Origin: Prunus persica
Taxonomy: Eukaryota; Streptophyta; Magnoliopsida; Rosales; Rosaceae
Direction: 5' to 3'
DNA: 64,000 nucleotides
Assembly (NCBI RefSeq): GCF_000346465.2
Contig: NC_034010.1
Location: forward strand, 17,681,574-17,745,573
Shown: piece by piece, positions 1-12,400 of the stretch
Layout of the letters: every line of letters starts with the position of its first letter
Position numbering within the stretch: position 1 is the stretch's first letter
Translations under genes and position numbers: made by a program
The notes under the pieces: model-generated
Databases searched by the model: none
The model's input: the letters and a program-made list of their open reading frames with translations, nothing else
Told to the model about the DNA's origin: nothing

Positions 1-727
1 GGGATAGAAGCAGTAACTGCCTTAATAAGAGTGGCTCGCCCAGCTAAAGAAAAAAGTTTCCCTTTCCATCCAACAAGTCTTCTGTGTACTTTGTCAAGAA
101 GCCCATTAAAAGTAGCTTTATTAGGCCCATAGTGTAATAAAGGCACACCCAGATATTTGCCCAGATTATCGGTTAAAGGGGAACCACAAATATTACTGAT
201 TTCTTGAGCAGTATCCTTGCAGGTATTAGGAGATCAGAAAATAGCAGATTTATCAAAGTTAACAGCTTGTCCCGATGCTTGGCAAAAAAACCTTCAAATA
301 GTCTTTCATGATCTTGGCTTGTTGGGGACTAGTTTCAGCGAAAAGAACAAGGTCGTCAGCGAAAAAAAGATGGGAAACAACTAGCCCAGATTGAGAGGAT
401 TTCATAGGCTTCCATATAACCCTGTTAACAGTATCAAATATAAGGAAGCGAGGGAACCAAATTTGATAGTGGACAGACTGGACACAACTCATTACTAATT
501 GAAGAACCATGTGTGGTAACCCCATCTCACCAAGTACTTGCTCAATGAAGTCCCAATTAAGTCTATCATAAGCCTTTGATAGATCGACTTTCCAAGCAAT
601 GAAACTTTTTTTGCCTTTGGAAAGTTTGAATTTATGCATAAGCTCTTGAGCAATTAGAATATTATCGGTGATATGTTTACCTAGGACAAAACTAACTTGG
701 TTAGGACTGATGAGGCTAGATAAAACA

Positions 728-2894
728 TGTAACATCTCGGTCCTAAATAAATTTTAAATTATTAATTTATTCAGATAAAATACTATTTTGCCCAGAAATA
801 TTTTAATGGTATAAAAGTTGACTTTTTGACCGGAAAGGAATTTGAGAATTTCAATTATACTATTGCGTAGAGCACGTTGATACGAGTTCGTAGACATGTA
901 ATGGGCCCGAATCAGAGTTATAACGAAGAAAATACAATTAAGATATGGTGAGGGGCAAAATGATAATTTGTCAGATCAGATTTTAAAACCATTATCTCTC
1001 TCCATGCGACACATTCTCTCTCTCCTAAATGACTCTCACTCTCTCTTCGAACCACCGCCTCCGACCACGATGGCAAATGAGACCGGTGCCAAAAGGACCA
1101 GCCCAACCCCACCGTCAAACCTCGGCCCTTCCCCGATGGCAGCTGCAGTCTGTTTCGCCGGAAAGAGCCTGAGAACGACCAATTTTTCACTGGCCTCGAT
1201 CTCTCTCCTCCAATCTCTATTTCTGGCAAGAAAGGTATGGAATCTCATCTACTCTTCAAGCTCTCGCTGATGGTTGGGTAGGATTTGATCAATTTCTAGT
1301 GTTAATAGTTCGATTTTGGATTCAAAGTTTGGTCGAATTTTGAGTTGAGATTCCAGCCACTTCCGGCCATTTTTCAGGGTAGGTCCAAGAATAAAAGTGG
1401 TTCCAAATAGGGTGTTACACCTAGAGTAGGAGTCATGAGCCGTGATTTTGAGATTTTCCGGCGAAGCGTTATCACTTTGGGCACCACGAGTTGCCGGCGA
1501 GTGTGGCGGCCCGTGGGCACTGTGGCAAAGGGGCATTGTGTCCCAAAACGATCTCCTAGTTATCATGAGCAAGTAGGTGTGCTCGGATTCCATTTTGGAT
1601 ACCATTTGAGTGTCGAACGGATTTCGCCTATTGTGCGATTTTCGGGTTCCATAGGTCCGGACCGTTGGATCAAACTCGAGTTCATGTATGTTGATGCCAA
1701 CCCTAGGGCTAGGTTTATGGTAATTATCCGATCGTGCGATCGTGGGTAATCCGACTGTCCAATCGAGACCAAACTCTCGGGACATGTGTCATAGGCATAT
1801 TGGAACCTCTAGGAACTCTAGGATTAGAATTTTGAGGTCGTGGACCCCACGAGGTCCCATGTCGACTTTTGAGACTTTTATCGATTTTTGAGTCCCGAGC
1901 CACTTCTAGACCATTCCAAAGATGAGAAAAGCTTTTGTGGACAAAGTTGTGATAATTCTGAAATATGAGTTTCAAACCCACCGTAGGAGTACCTCCTAGT
2001 GGCCTTGAAACAATTTGGTTATTTCTGATAATGCCTCATGAGTTTGGGGGACGCCTGGACTGTGTGGTGCGAGAATTGAGGCCGAGGTTGACTTTGTGTC
2101 TCTGAGGCCTGCGTGGAATGCGGCTAATGCCTGCGAGGATTGAGGCTGAGGTTGACTTGGTGTCTCTGAGGCTTGCGAGGAATGCAGCTGATGCCTGCGA
2201 GGATTGCGGCCCAGGTTGACTTGGTGTCTTTGAGGCCTGCGAGGGATGCGGCTGATGCCTGCGAGGATTGCGGCTCTGAGGCCTACGAGGATGGAATTAA
2301 CGGTATTAATGGAATTGACGGATCAGGATTAGGGGTATGCCTAGGTGGAGAGAATTTCAGTTCTGAGATATTCTTAAACTAAAATAAAGGGAGTTCAATG
2401 TATGACAGATTTATATTCAGTATATGATTGATGCGAGTATTAAAAAGAACTACGTATGGCTTGATCCCTCAATAAGGGTACATAGGCAGCCTAATGTCAC
2501 AAGGTGCAACCACGAGTTGAAGTGTTTGAAATTGCTAATTGTACTATTGATGTTCTGGAAGTTGAGATGAATTTTGTTAGCAAAATGTTGGATGTGATTT
2601 GTTGAGGCCTGAGGCCAGAATGATATGATGCTTGATTGCTTGGTTATAATTTAATGTATGCTGGCAGTTGGGTTATATAAACATATATGTTTGTTGACAG
2701 GTGGAAACTTTTGGGGAAATGAGCAGATTAGAGGGGAGACTCTGCTGAATTTTCGGCAGAAGTCTAGCTGATAGATAAATTGGTTTCTAGTTAGAAGGGC
2801 AATTTGGTCAAATATGTTCGGCAACCGCCAGGTGTCAGACACACACATGGTTCGACTCAGATTCCAAAGTGAAATTTGGGTCGGGTTATGTCCA
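728..2894 (+). mobile_element. Solo-LTR-like insertion (Ty3/gypsy-type LTR) inside the LINE
   Basis: A 2167-bp block interrupts the LINE reverse transcriptase between the RLRP and VLSSLISPN segments. It opens with TGTAACATCTCGG and closes with GGGTTATGTCCA, giving TG...CA ends. AACA at 724-727 is repeated at 2895-2898. If the last A is assigned to the host instead, the duplication is 5 bp (AAACA) and the element ends at 2893. No gag-pol coding, primer-binding site or second LTR is seen, so a solo LTR left by LTR-LTR recombination is the simplest reading. The open frames inside it (about 1249-1981) match nothing I recognise and are probably chance. A non-autonomous element without internal LTRs is the alternative. 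The gypsy assignment is from the style of the ends only. Confidence 0.75.
2067..2292 (+). repeat. About 64-bp minisatellite, roughly 3 copies, inside the LTR
   Basis: Three imperfect units begin near 2097, 2161 and 2227. Each contains TCTCTGAGGCCTGCG, then an ATGC.GCT block, GATGCCTGCGAGGATTG-like sequence and AGGTTGACTTGGTG. A partial unit precedes them at 2067. The small open frame at 2173-2382 is a by-product of the repeat. Confidence 0.8.
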
Positions 2895-3339
2895 AACAGG
2901 TCTTAATCGAGCAACAATAACTTTAGAGATAACTTTATAAAGTGTGGAACATAGGCTAATGGGCTTAAACTGCAACATACTGTAAGGATTCTCCACTTTA
3001 GGAATAAGGATAATTAAAGTATTATTGAGTTTGTATGGTACCCTAAAATTATGGAAAACAGACAACACCAAACTACAAATGTCATTACCACATTGCGTCC
3101 ACTGAGTTTGGTAGAAACATGCAAGAAAGCCATCTATTCTAGGAGCCTTTAAACCACGAATCTAAAAGAGACTTTCCTCTACTTCCTCTAGTTCAACAGG
3201 ATTACTAAGAGATACCATATCTGCAGCAAAGATGCTAGGAAAGAGCTAAGACAAAGAGTTACGAAAAGGACTTGCAAAGGCATTGGAAAAAAGGTTAATG
3301 AAATACTTTACCGCAGGAGCTTTTATACCTTCAGATTAA

Positions 3340-5700
3340 ATTCAAAACACATTTAAGTTCATGAGCAGTTGCAACATTCCCATAAACTTGCAAAAATTAT
3401 TAAGAAATCGAATTATGAAACAAGAAACTGCACTACAATTTTTGGTATAAAAAAACTGCAGTGTAGTTTATGAATGCTCAAAGAACAATTGACAACATAC
3501 AAGTAATTTGACACAAAACAGTAAACATAAACTGCAATGCAGAGTACACAAAATACCAGCAATATTACACAGAATAGTAATGCAGATTACAGAAAAATCC
3601 AATACAGTATAGTAACCATACCTTGATTCCCATTCTTTCTGGAAGCACAAAGAAGATGCCCATTGTACTTGTTCTTCAAGAATGTAGCATTAATGAACAA
3701 GAAGGGTGTGCAATATTGAAATCTAGCAATGGAACCACCAAACGATACAAAAAACCGTATGAAGCGATTAATTCCGGCTTCACATTCAAGCTTGCATAGA
3801 GAACTACTGTTAGTTTCCTTTACGGCGTCCGTATGCCACACTAACTCGTTGAAGGACTTCGACTCATCACCATGAACGTCCAGTTTAGCTAACTCTTTGC
3901 AAAACCATGCGTGGTAGTATGAAATGTCTATACCATAATAATATTTGAACTCGTGTATAATCTCAAGGCTTCAACTATGGTTTTGCACGAATTCTGTCCA
4001 CAAAGAGAGACGACACCACACGAGACCTCATCATCTTACTCTTTGATTCCCGTATCCAACTCGCACATGTATGCACATTATTTAACGTCCGAATTACAAA
4101 ACAGCCAATAGCTTCACAACGAGATGCATAAACACGCCAACTACAACCCTCAAACTTCTTATTCGAACAAACAGCAATCACCCGCCTCTTGTCATTGTCG
4201 ACATATAAAAAATTAAATCCTACTTCAAGAGCATACTTGCACAATTTCAACCGGAACTCCTCTGCACCACCGTCAAACTTCTGCCCGACATGATGTATAT
4301 ACGTCTCCCACTCATTCGACAACAAAGGCTTAGCACTTGCTCTCTTCGACCTGCCCAAAAATTCATTTATGTCTTCGACAATACTAGAACACGATGACTT
4401 GCCCTTTTCACATGCTATCAACTCCTCATTTCCACAAAAATCACCATTATACTCATTGCTCCAGCATAAATCCTTAACTAAAATATCCACACTCTTCGCA
4501 TTTGATATCGACAAATATGCCATCATCATGTCTAAATCACTATCTGTTTCTAGTAAACAACTCGAATAACCAGGCAGCGAATACTGTAACTTGAAACTAC
4601 CCAACTGCAAACCCCTAAATCTTAGACACAAAGTCTTCGAAACATCAACCATGGATGACTTTGATGAAACTGAAAACATAATGGTTTCCGACTTATATGT
4701 GCACTTGGCTATCACATGGACCTCCATTTGCTTTGAAAATGCAAATAAAACAACAAACAAAAACAGAAAACAATTCAAATAAGTAAATAATGTAGATTAG
4801 CAGTTGTAACATTCTCATATACTTGCAAATATTAGTCTGAAATTGAATTATGAAACAAGAAACTGCACTGCAGTTTTTGTAAAAAACTACAACAAATGGA
4901 AACTGTATGACAAAACATATGCTCAAATTTGAATACAAACCAAAAGGAAAAGCCATGTTCAAAGTCCTAAAACTCAGTTCAAAACACATTCAAGTCCATA
5001 AGCAGTTGTAACATTGCTATACACTTGCAATGCAGTTTATGAAACCAGAAACTGCAATAAACAGAAATGGCAATGCAATTTACGACAGAAAATCAAAAAA
5101 CTTTGAATAGAAACCAAAAGGAAACCACAATCAAAGTACTAAACCAAAATCCCAAAAACATATAAGTCGATATAAACGAAAAAGGTTCTAAAGTACTCAT
5201 CCCTCAACACCTAGGATTGCCAAAAATCTCCCCAACCAAAGAGTAGCTCAAAATCAAATCTGAAAACAAAACGAAGAAGATATGGTTTAGCATTGAACGC
5301 CACAAGATCGCGCCACCAAATCGCGCCACAAAACTGAGTTTGAAATACCTGAATTAAGGAGAACAGAAATCACCCAAAACTGACCGTCATTTCGCATGCA
5401 AACTAAACTAAAACGTAGCAGAAAAACGAAAACAGAAAGACAAAGAAAATTGAACGAAAACCTACCAGAAAATTAAAGCTCCAATTGCAGAATGAGAACT
5501 TGAGCTCCAAAACCTCAAAGCCGAATGAAAACGAAAGAGAAAGACCAAATCGCGCGTAGTTTAAATAGCAAGGGGTAAAAGAGTCATTTACTTTGTAAGG
5601 TTTAAAGATGGGCCAGGCTTTTTAAGAAGAAGGGTAGTATTGTCTTTTTAGTTTTAATTTTTTTGCTGGCCCAACGAATCTAAGCCTCCTCTTTAGCCTA
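3340..5700 (-). mobile_element. Truncated Mutator-like element (MULE copy 1)
   Basis: The minus strand carries a MURA-type transposase relic (3587-4727). Around it lie AT-rich segments with repeated AAACTGCA/TGCAGTTT motifs (3340-3560 and 4790-5170). The right end, about 5573-5700, is nearly the same as the reverse complement of 47378-47510, the left end of a second MULE, including GATTCGTTGGGCCAG and AAGCCTGGCCCAT, so it is the element terminus. On the left the element stops inside the subterminal repeat zone next to LINE sequence at about 3340, with no matching terminal repeat. The C-terminal half of the transposase is missing, so the element cannot move by itself. Confidence 0.8.
3587..4727 (-). 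pseudogene. MURA-like MULE transposase, truncated and interrupted
   Basis: The likely start is MEVHVIAKCTYK at 4727. In order from the start the relic holds a beta-rich PB1-like N-terminal domain, a linker, and the MuDR-type DNA-binding domain. That domain shows KFDGGAEEFRLKLCKYA and a zinc-binding pattern of Cys, Cys and His-x-Cys (CSNKKFEGCSW ... NNVHTC). A stop follows VDRIRAKP at 3975. The reading then continues in a frame carrying the start of the DDE catalytic domain (FLFINATFLKNKY, then GNQG near 3620), after which homology ends. The complete DDE core and the SWIM zinc finger are absent. The copy is closely similar to the relic at 48517-49380. Confidence 0.82.
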
Positions 5701-6480
5701 ATCCAAAATAACAATTCTTTCCTAAGTATGTATGTGTATAATAGAAAATTAGCCACACACGTGAATTAAATTGGCACATGGGCTCCATGCACTAATCTCT
5801 TCAATTTCTTTCCTTTTTTCTTGAGCTTTATTTTTGGGTTGCTTAGTGAGGTGGGTTACAACGCTCTAGTGAGAGAGAGGGGATACCTAATGGGAAAGAA
5901 AAGAATGGTAAAATTGAGTAGTAAAGAAATAATATTTTGAAAAAGGAGAAATTGAACGGTAACTAAAAAGAAGTAAATAATAATTAAATAATTAAATTAC
6001 AAAAAGAGGGGTAAAAAAGAACAAGACCCATTCGATTTTGTGATTTCTGATCTCCTAAAAAACCTACCTTTTGACCACCTGACGGGTCAGTTTGTTACCA
6101 CAATCACCCACCCTTTCTCTCTCCTCCTCCCCCTTCTCTCTTACCAAAACACCAAAACACCCCATTTTTTGCTTCTCTCTCTCTTTCTTTCTCTTTCTCT
6201 GTTTTAAGTTTTCATCACTCTGCGCTTTCTCATGGTGTCCCAATAAAACCCTAATATTTACTCCTACTCTCTCTCCGCAGGTACACTAATCAAACCCTAA
6301 CCACTCCTATATTCACTTGGGTTATTATGTAAACACGATAAATATCTATGTGTTTGTATATTTCTGGCCTTTTAGGGTTTGTTTGATTTGATTTGGGTTT
6401 TGTGGATCTGCGTGGTGTGTTGCAGAGAACAAAAAGGACTTAAATTTGAACGAGAAATTGGGAATTAAGGATAGGAATAT
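5701..6480 (+). promoter_or_regulatory. eIF4G upstream region and 5' UTR with a probable leader intron
   Basis: The stretch between the MULE end and the eIF4G start codon has no coding sequence. From about 6100 it is strongly CT-rich (CTCTCTCTCCT runs), as in many plant housekeeping leaders. A likely 5' UTR intron runs from the CCGCAG/GTACAC donor after 6280 to the TGTTGCAG/AGAAC acceptor at 6425. In-frame TAG at 6472-6474 lies two codons before the ATG, so translation cannot start further upstream in this frame. The transcription start was not located. Confidence 0.5.
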
Positions 6481-9400
6481 ATGTCCTTCAATCAATCAAG
6501 GTCGGATAAGAACGAGACGCAGTATCGGAAAACAGGGCGATCCGCAAGCTCTAATCAGCAGCACAGGGGATACTCACCCGTGTACCCTAAGGGCACCGCC
6601 GCCGGCGCCGGTGGGCCCGCCCCCTCCATCTCCTCCAACCGCAGGTGCTTATAGGTGTATTATATGGAGTTATATATATATATATATGTATATGTGTAGG
6701 GTTTGTTTGTTTCTGATCAGTTTCAGTTTACTTTTAATAATCTTTGGACTGTGATTCTTAATTTGGGTTTGTTTTATTTTTTTCTGTGTGTTTTTTAATA
6801 ATGAGCATGTTGGAAATTAGGGTTTGCTGATTTTTATTTTAAATATTCAGTTTTAAGAAGAATAATAACAATGCACAAGGAGGGCAATCCAGGGGAAGTG
6901 TAACCACGGTAAATCCTCTGGATTCTGGTATTGCTTCTACACAACGTGGTGGTGTACAGAATGGAGCGCATGTACAGCCCCAATTGCACGGTACAGAATT
7001 CAAAGTTCCAATTTTCTTTCAGTCCAGAAATTTATGTGATAATTCAAAGTTCTCTTTTACAATATGTTTTCCTCATTTGGCTTGATTTTCATGTCCTGCA
7101 ACTTTTTCTTCTGATTATTTTAATGTAGGAGGCTCTGATGCACTGGTTGCAACCACAGCTCCCAGGACTACTGATGCATCAGCCCCTCAGAGAAGCACCC
7201 GAACTGTTCCAAAGGCTCCAACTTCTCAATCTGCCTCCGTGACTTCCGACACAAGAACGCCCACTACACCAGCTAAGAGTAAGCTAATACTATGGACCAT
7301 GGATTTTCTTGTTCTTGATTTTGGGGATGTTGGCATATTTTCAGAGTCACATAATAATGTTATGTTCTGTTGGTTTAGTCCCAGGAGATGCTTCCCAGGG
7401 ATTTGCCTTTCAGTTTGGGTCTATAAGTCCTGGTTTCATGAATGGGATGCAGGTATTGTCATATGCTTGTGAACTTTTGATGAAAATTCTCTTGTTTCCT
7501 ATATATCTAAGTGCTGGACGACTTTATACTATGTTTTTAAAAGTTGAAAGGTTGTGTTCCTTGTAGATTCCTGCTCGAACTAGCTCAGCACCCCCAAATT
7601 TGGATGAGCAGAAACGTGATCAGGTTAGCATGTTTCCTTCTCTCTCCCCTGGTTGTGTACTTGTAAATAAATAGTCCGGTGAATTTTTCCCATGATATTT
7701 TTTGACCGAATCCAGCCAGCAGGTGGTTTCTTCCTATAATTCCCTTCTCTTTGCAAATAAGATGAATTTTTTTTTTATTAGTTAAATCATTTTGTTATAG
7801 ATTGTCTGATTGCCTTTGTATTTAGATTCAATATTCCCCCCACGATATTTAATTTCTATGAGTAATTGGGTCACATTGGGTAGAGTTGATATTTTATCGC
7901 TGATAATACTTTGTAATTTTTGTTATTAATTTGTGAAATGATTATACTATGTTTGAACATGTAGGCGCGCCATGATTTGTATAGAACCGTGCCCTCAGTG
8001 CCAACTCCTAATATTCCTAAGCAGCAATTACCAAGGAAAGATCCAGCTTCCATGGATCAACCTAATGCTTCTGAGGCTCATCTGGTGCCCAAGGTTAAAA
8101 AGGATGTGCAACCCTCACATGCAACCCCTGCTAGTCAAACTCAGAAACCTTCTGCTCTACCAATGGCTGGGATATCCATGCCAATGCCATTTCATCAGCA
8201 ACAGGTTTCCGTGCAATTTGGTGGCCCTAACCAGCAGATTCAGTCTCAGGGTATGAGTGCCAATTCAGTTCAAATTCCAATGCCTATGTCAGTACCAATT
8301 GGTAGCAATCAAGTACAGCAGCCGGTGTTTGTTCCAGGTCTGCAACCCCATCCAATGCAGCACCAGGGAATTATGCATCAGGGCCCTTTTACCCCCCAAA
8401 TGGGTCCTCAGGTGCCTCAGTTAGGCAGCATGGGGATCAGCATAGCGCCACAATACCCCCAACAACAGGGTGGGAAGTTTGGTGGCCCTCGTAAAACTTC
8501 TGTCAAGATTACACATCCAGATACACATGAAGAGTTGAGGCTTGATAAACGAACCGATTCATATTCAGATGGTGGGCCATCTGCCCCCAGGACTCACCCT
8601 AATGTTCCTCCTCAATCCCAGCCTATACAATCATTTGCCCCTTCCCATCATAGCAGCTATTATGCCAATTCTTATTCTGGTTCCCTATTTTTTCCAGCTC
8701 CAAATTCTCATCCTTTAACGAGTAGTCATATGCCACCCAGTTCACAGGCACCAAGATTTAGCTATCCAGTGAGCCAGGGTCCCCAAAATGTACCCTTCAT
8801 TAATCCGCCAGCTCATAATGCCCTCCCTGTTAATAAGGCTGGGCCCCCTATGCACAATGTTGTGGATCCACCCAACGTGGAACATGCACGTGATATACAT
8901 AATGTACCTGCCGCTGTTCCATCAGCAACTATTCCCGTCGTAGTTAAAGCGGCTGTTGGAACTGTTGGAGAGAAGGCTGTCGACCCAGTACCAAACAGCT
9001 CCGCTGCTGTTGAAAAAGGTGAACTTCCCAAGCCTTCGAAATCATCTGGAGAAATTAGTCAATCTCATCCTCAGAGGTACTCTGAGCTTTCAACTGATGG
9101 CTTAATGCACAGTGACCAATCAATCCTCAAATCATTGCCAGTGACAGCAAAAGCATCTGCAGGTAATCCTGCTGCTGTATTAATTGAAAGCCAGGTATCA
9201 AATCCTTTGTCCTCTGCTTCAGCTGCTCCAACTGAGGAGTCTGTACCAGTTGTGACCACCACCGAGCCCAGAAGAAAGGAAACGCTTAGCCGTTCAAACT
9301 CAATTAAAGATCAGCTGAAGAAGCCAGGCAAGAAAGGAAATAATCAAACACAGCATCAGGTACTTATTTTCTGTACTTTCATATAACCTTCCTTTTTCTT

Positions 9401-12400
9401 CTCTTCACTATTTTGAAGGAAAAAAATCTGAGTTTCATCTGTTGCTTATAATTTTTGTTGGCATGAATGTACACCCTTGATCACAGGTTGTTGGGCAGTC
9501 TATCTCTACATCAAGCACTCCCTCTCGGGCTTCAGAACATGGTATATCTTCTAGTAGTGATGGTTCTGGAACTGTAGAAACTAATACAACTCTTGCTCCA
9601 GTAAGTGGTGATTCTGTGTCTGAATCAGTGAAGGAATTACTCTCGAATGTTAGTGCTGCTACATCTGATGGTTCTGAATCAAAGGCTGAAGCAATTGGGG
9701 AAGGCATTCTCCCCCTCTCTTCTGAAATATCTGGTGCTGTGGTTGTTGGCAGTTCTTCAGATTCTATTCATCATGGTCAACTAGACAATTCTTTACCGCT
9801 AGTTAAACAGGGAAAACATGACTTGGGGGGAGCAGAAAAACAGGCAGAACAAAGTTTGTCTGAAAATTACAGACAGGATACTAATAGTCGTGATATTTCT
9901 GCAGAACCTATCTCCATAAAACCTCTGGAACCTGTTAAAGAAGATGCAGAGAATTCTAAAGGCAGTGCTGTCGCAACCTCAGAAACTGCACAAGGAGGGC
10001 AGGCCCAACATGAGAGTTGCCATGCAGATTTTGACGGAAAGGATGCCTCTTCAAGCAGAAGTGATACCATGGGTAGTAAAGAAGTTGCTGTTTCAAAGTG
10101 CAGCAAATTAGACCAGCAGTATGCTCCTGTTCAAACTACAGAAGTTTCAGGTACAACTACGACAAATGAAGGGATAAATGTGGAGAATACTGGTGGCGGT
10201 GGGGGAAGTATTGAGAATATTGGTAGTGGCGGGGATCCACTTACAGTGTCAGGCTCCAAGGACAAACCCCTTCCTGAACTGAGTAGACAGAAGAGTACTA
10301 CTTCAAAAGGGAAGAAGAAAAGAAAAGAAATTCTATCCAAGGCAGATGCTGCTGGTGTGACGTCTGATCTTTATGGGGCATATAAAAACCCTGAAGAAAA
10401 GAAAGGTATTGCCTCTCCTGAAAGCATGGAAAGCACTACTGGCATAGTTTCAAAGCAGGTAGCTACTGATGCTCCTCAGCAAGATGCTGTTGGGAGAGAA
10501 GAAGATGCACCGAGTAAAGCTGAGCCAGATGATTGGGAAGACGCTGCTGACATCTCTACCCCAAAACTGGAAGCCTCAGATAATGGAGAACAGGTCCGGG
10601 GAGGAGGGGTGCATTCTGACAAAGATGGACATGGGCATGGGGCAAAGAAGTATTCCAGAGATTTTCTTTTGAAGTTTTCTATGCAATTTACTGAGCTTCC
10701 AGAAGGTTTTGAAATAATGTCTGATGTAGCAGAGATTTTGAATGCCCATATCAATACTTCTCCTTCTATTGATTATGATTCACTCCCTAGTCCGGGAAGA
10801 ATTATTGACAGGCAGGGAGGGGCGATAAGACTTGATCGTCGTGGGAGTGGATTGATTGATGATGATAGATGGAATAAGGGCGGTGCTGCCAATTTCCGAG
10901 CTGGCCAAGGAGTAAATTTTGGTGTTTTGAGGAATCCACGTCCATCGACACCAGTTCAGCAGCATGTTAGAGGGATCCTTCCTGGGCCTACTCAGTCTGT
11001 TGGTCCTCAGGGGGGGATGCAAAGAAATAATTCTGATGCTGACAGGTGGCAGAGAGCTTCGAATTTTCAACCAAAGGGTTTGATGCCTTATCCTCATACT
11101 CCATTACAGGTGATGCACAAAGCTGAGAGGAAGTATGAAGTGGGTAAAGTGAGTGACGAAGAGCAGGCCAAGCAAAGGCAGTTAAAGGCTATATTAAACA
11201 AGCTAACTCCACAAAATTTTGAAAAACTATTTGAGCAAGTAAAAGCTGTTAATATCGATAATGCGACAACACTAACTGGTGTCATCTCACAGATATTTGA
11301 CAAGGCTCTTATGGAGCCTACTTTTTGTGAGATGTATGCTAACTTCTGTTTTTATCTTGCGGGAGAGTTACCTGATTTCAGTGAAGACAATGAAAAGATA
11401 ACTTTTAAGAGATTGCTTTTGAACAAGTGCCAGGAGGAATTTGAGAGAGGAGAAAGAGAGCAAGAGGAAGCCAATAAGGCTGATGAGGAAGGTGAGGTGA
11501 AACAGTCTGAAGAGGAAAGAGAAGAGAAAAGAATTAAGGCGCGAAGACGAATGTTGGGTAACATTAGATTAATCGGTGAGCTATACAAGAAAAAAATGTT
11601 GACAGAGAGGATTATGCACGAATGCATTAAGAAGTTGTTAGGTCAGCAACTGACTCCAGATGAGGAAGATATTGAAGCTTTGTGCAAACTAATGAGCACA
11701 ATTGGGGAGATGATTGATCATCCCAAAGCCAAGGAGCACATAGATGCATATTTTGACAGGATGAAAAGCTTATCGAATAACGTGAAATTATCTTCTAGAG
11801 TTAGGTTCATGTTGAAGGATTCAATTGACTTGAGAAAGAATAAATGGCAGCAGAGGAGGAAAGTTGAGGGTCCGAAAAAGATTGAGGAACTGCACAGAGA
11901 TGCTGCACAAGAACGACAGGCACAGGCTAGTAGGCTAGGCCGTGGTCCAGGAATGAACCCATCAGCTAGAAGGACTCCTATGGATTTTAGTCCAAGAGGA
12001 TCAACTATGTTATCTTCACCAAATCCCCAGATGGGTGGTTTCCGTGGGATGCCTGCTCAGGTCCGTGGTTATGGTAGTCAGGATGTCCGTGCAGATGAAA
12101 GACATTCTTATGAGGGTAGGACCTTGTCAGTTCCCTTGACTCAAAGACCCATCGGTGATGAATCTATTACTTTGGGTCCCCAGGGTGGTCTTGCTAGAGG
12201 AATGTCCATAAGAGGACCACCATCAATGTCAGCTGCTCCTCATGCTGAACTATCTCCCAGTGTCGGAGACTCCAGAAGGATGACAGCTGGTTTGAATGGT
12301 TTCAGTTCTCTTTCAGAGCGTCCAACTTACAACCCAAGGGATGAACATATGCCAAGACATTTGCCAGATAGATTTGCAGGTCCAGCTGCTTATGATCAGT

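Larger units (their letters stand above)
1..3335 (-). mobile_element. L1-type LINE reverse-transcriptase relic, split by an LTR insertion
   Basis: The minus strand encodes pieces of a plant LINE ORF2 reverse transcriptase. The N-terminal part lies at about 2895-3335 and includes the NNTLIILIPKVENP region. The palm lies at 259-727, with SKAYDRLNW and the catalytic FADD motif. The region after the palm (GKYLGVPLLHYG, GWKGKLFSLAGRATLIKA) reads off the left window edge at 1-250. The frame is broken by stops and shifts, for example at 259 and in the 3070-3335 stretch, so the element is dead. Removing the insertion at 728-2894 rejoins the codons on either side in the same frame. No endonuclease domain is visible on the right, where Mutator-like sequence begins abruptly near 3340. 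Identification rests on conserved RT motifs and is secure at the class level; the family is not determined. Confidence 0.88.

Noticed and set aside
1249..1785. 178-codon minus-strand open frame within the 2.17-kb insertion
   Set aside because: It lies entirely inside an LTR-like block, overlaps another open frame on the opposite strand and shows no domain.
6446..6754. Pro-rich frame overlapping the eIF4G start
   Set aside because: It is a shadow in another frame of eIF4G exon 1 and runs into intron 1.
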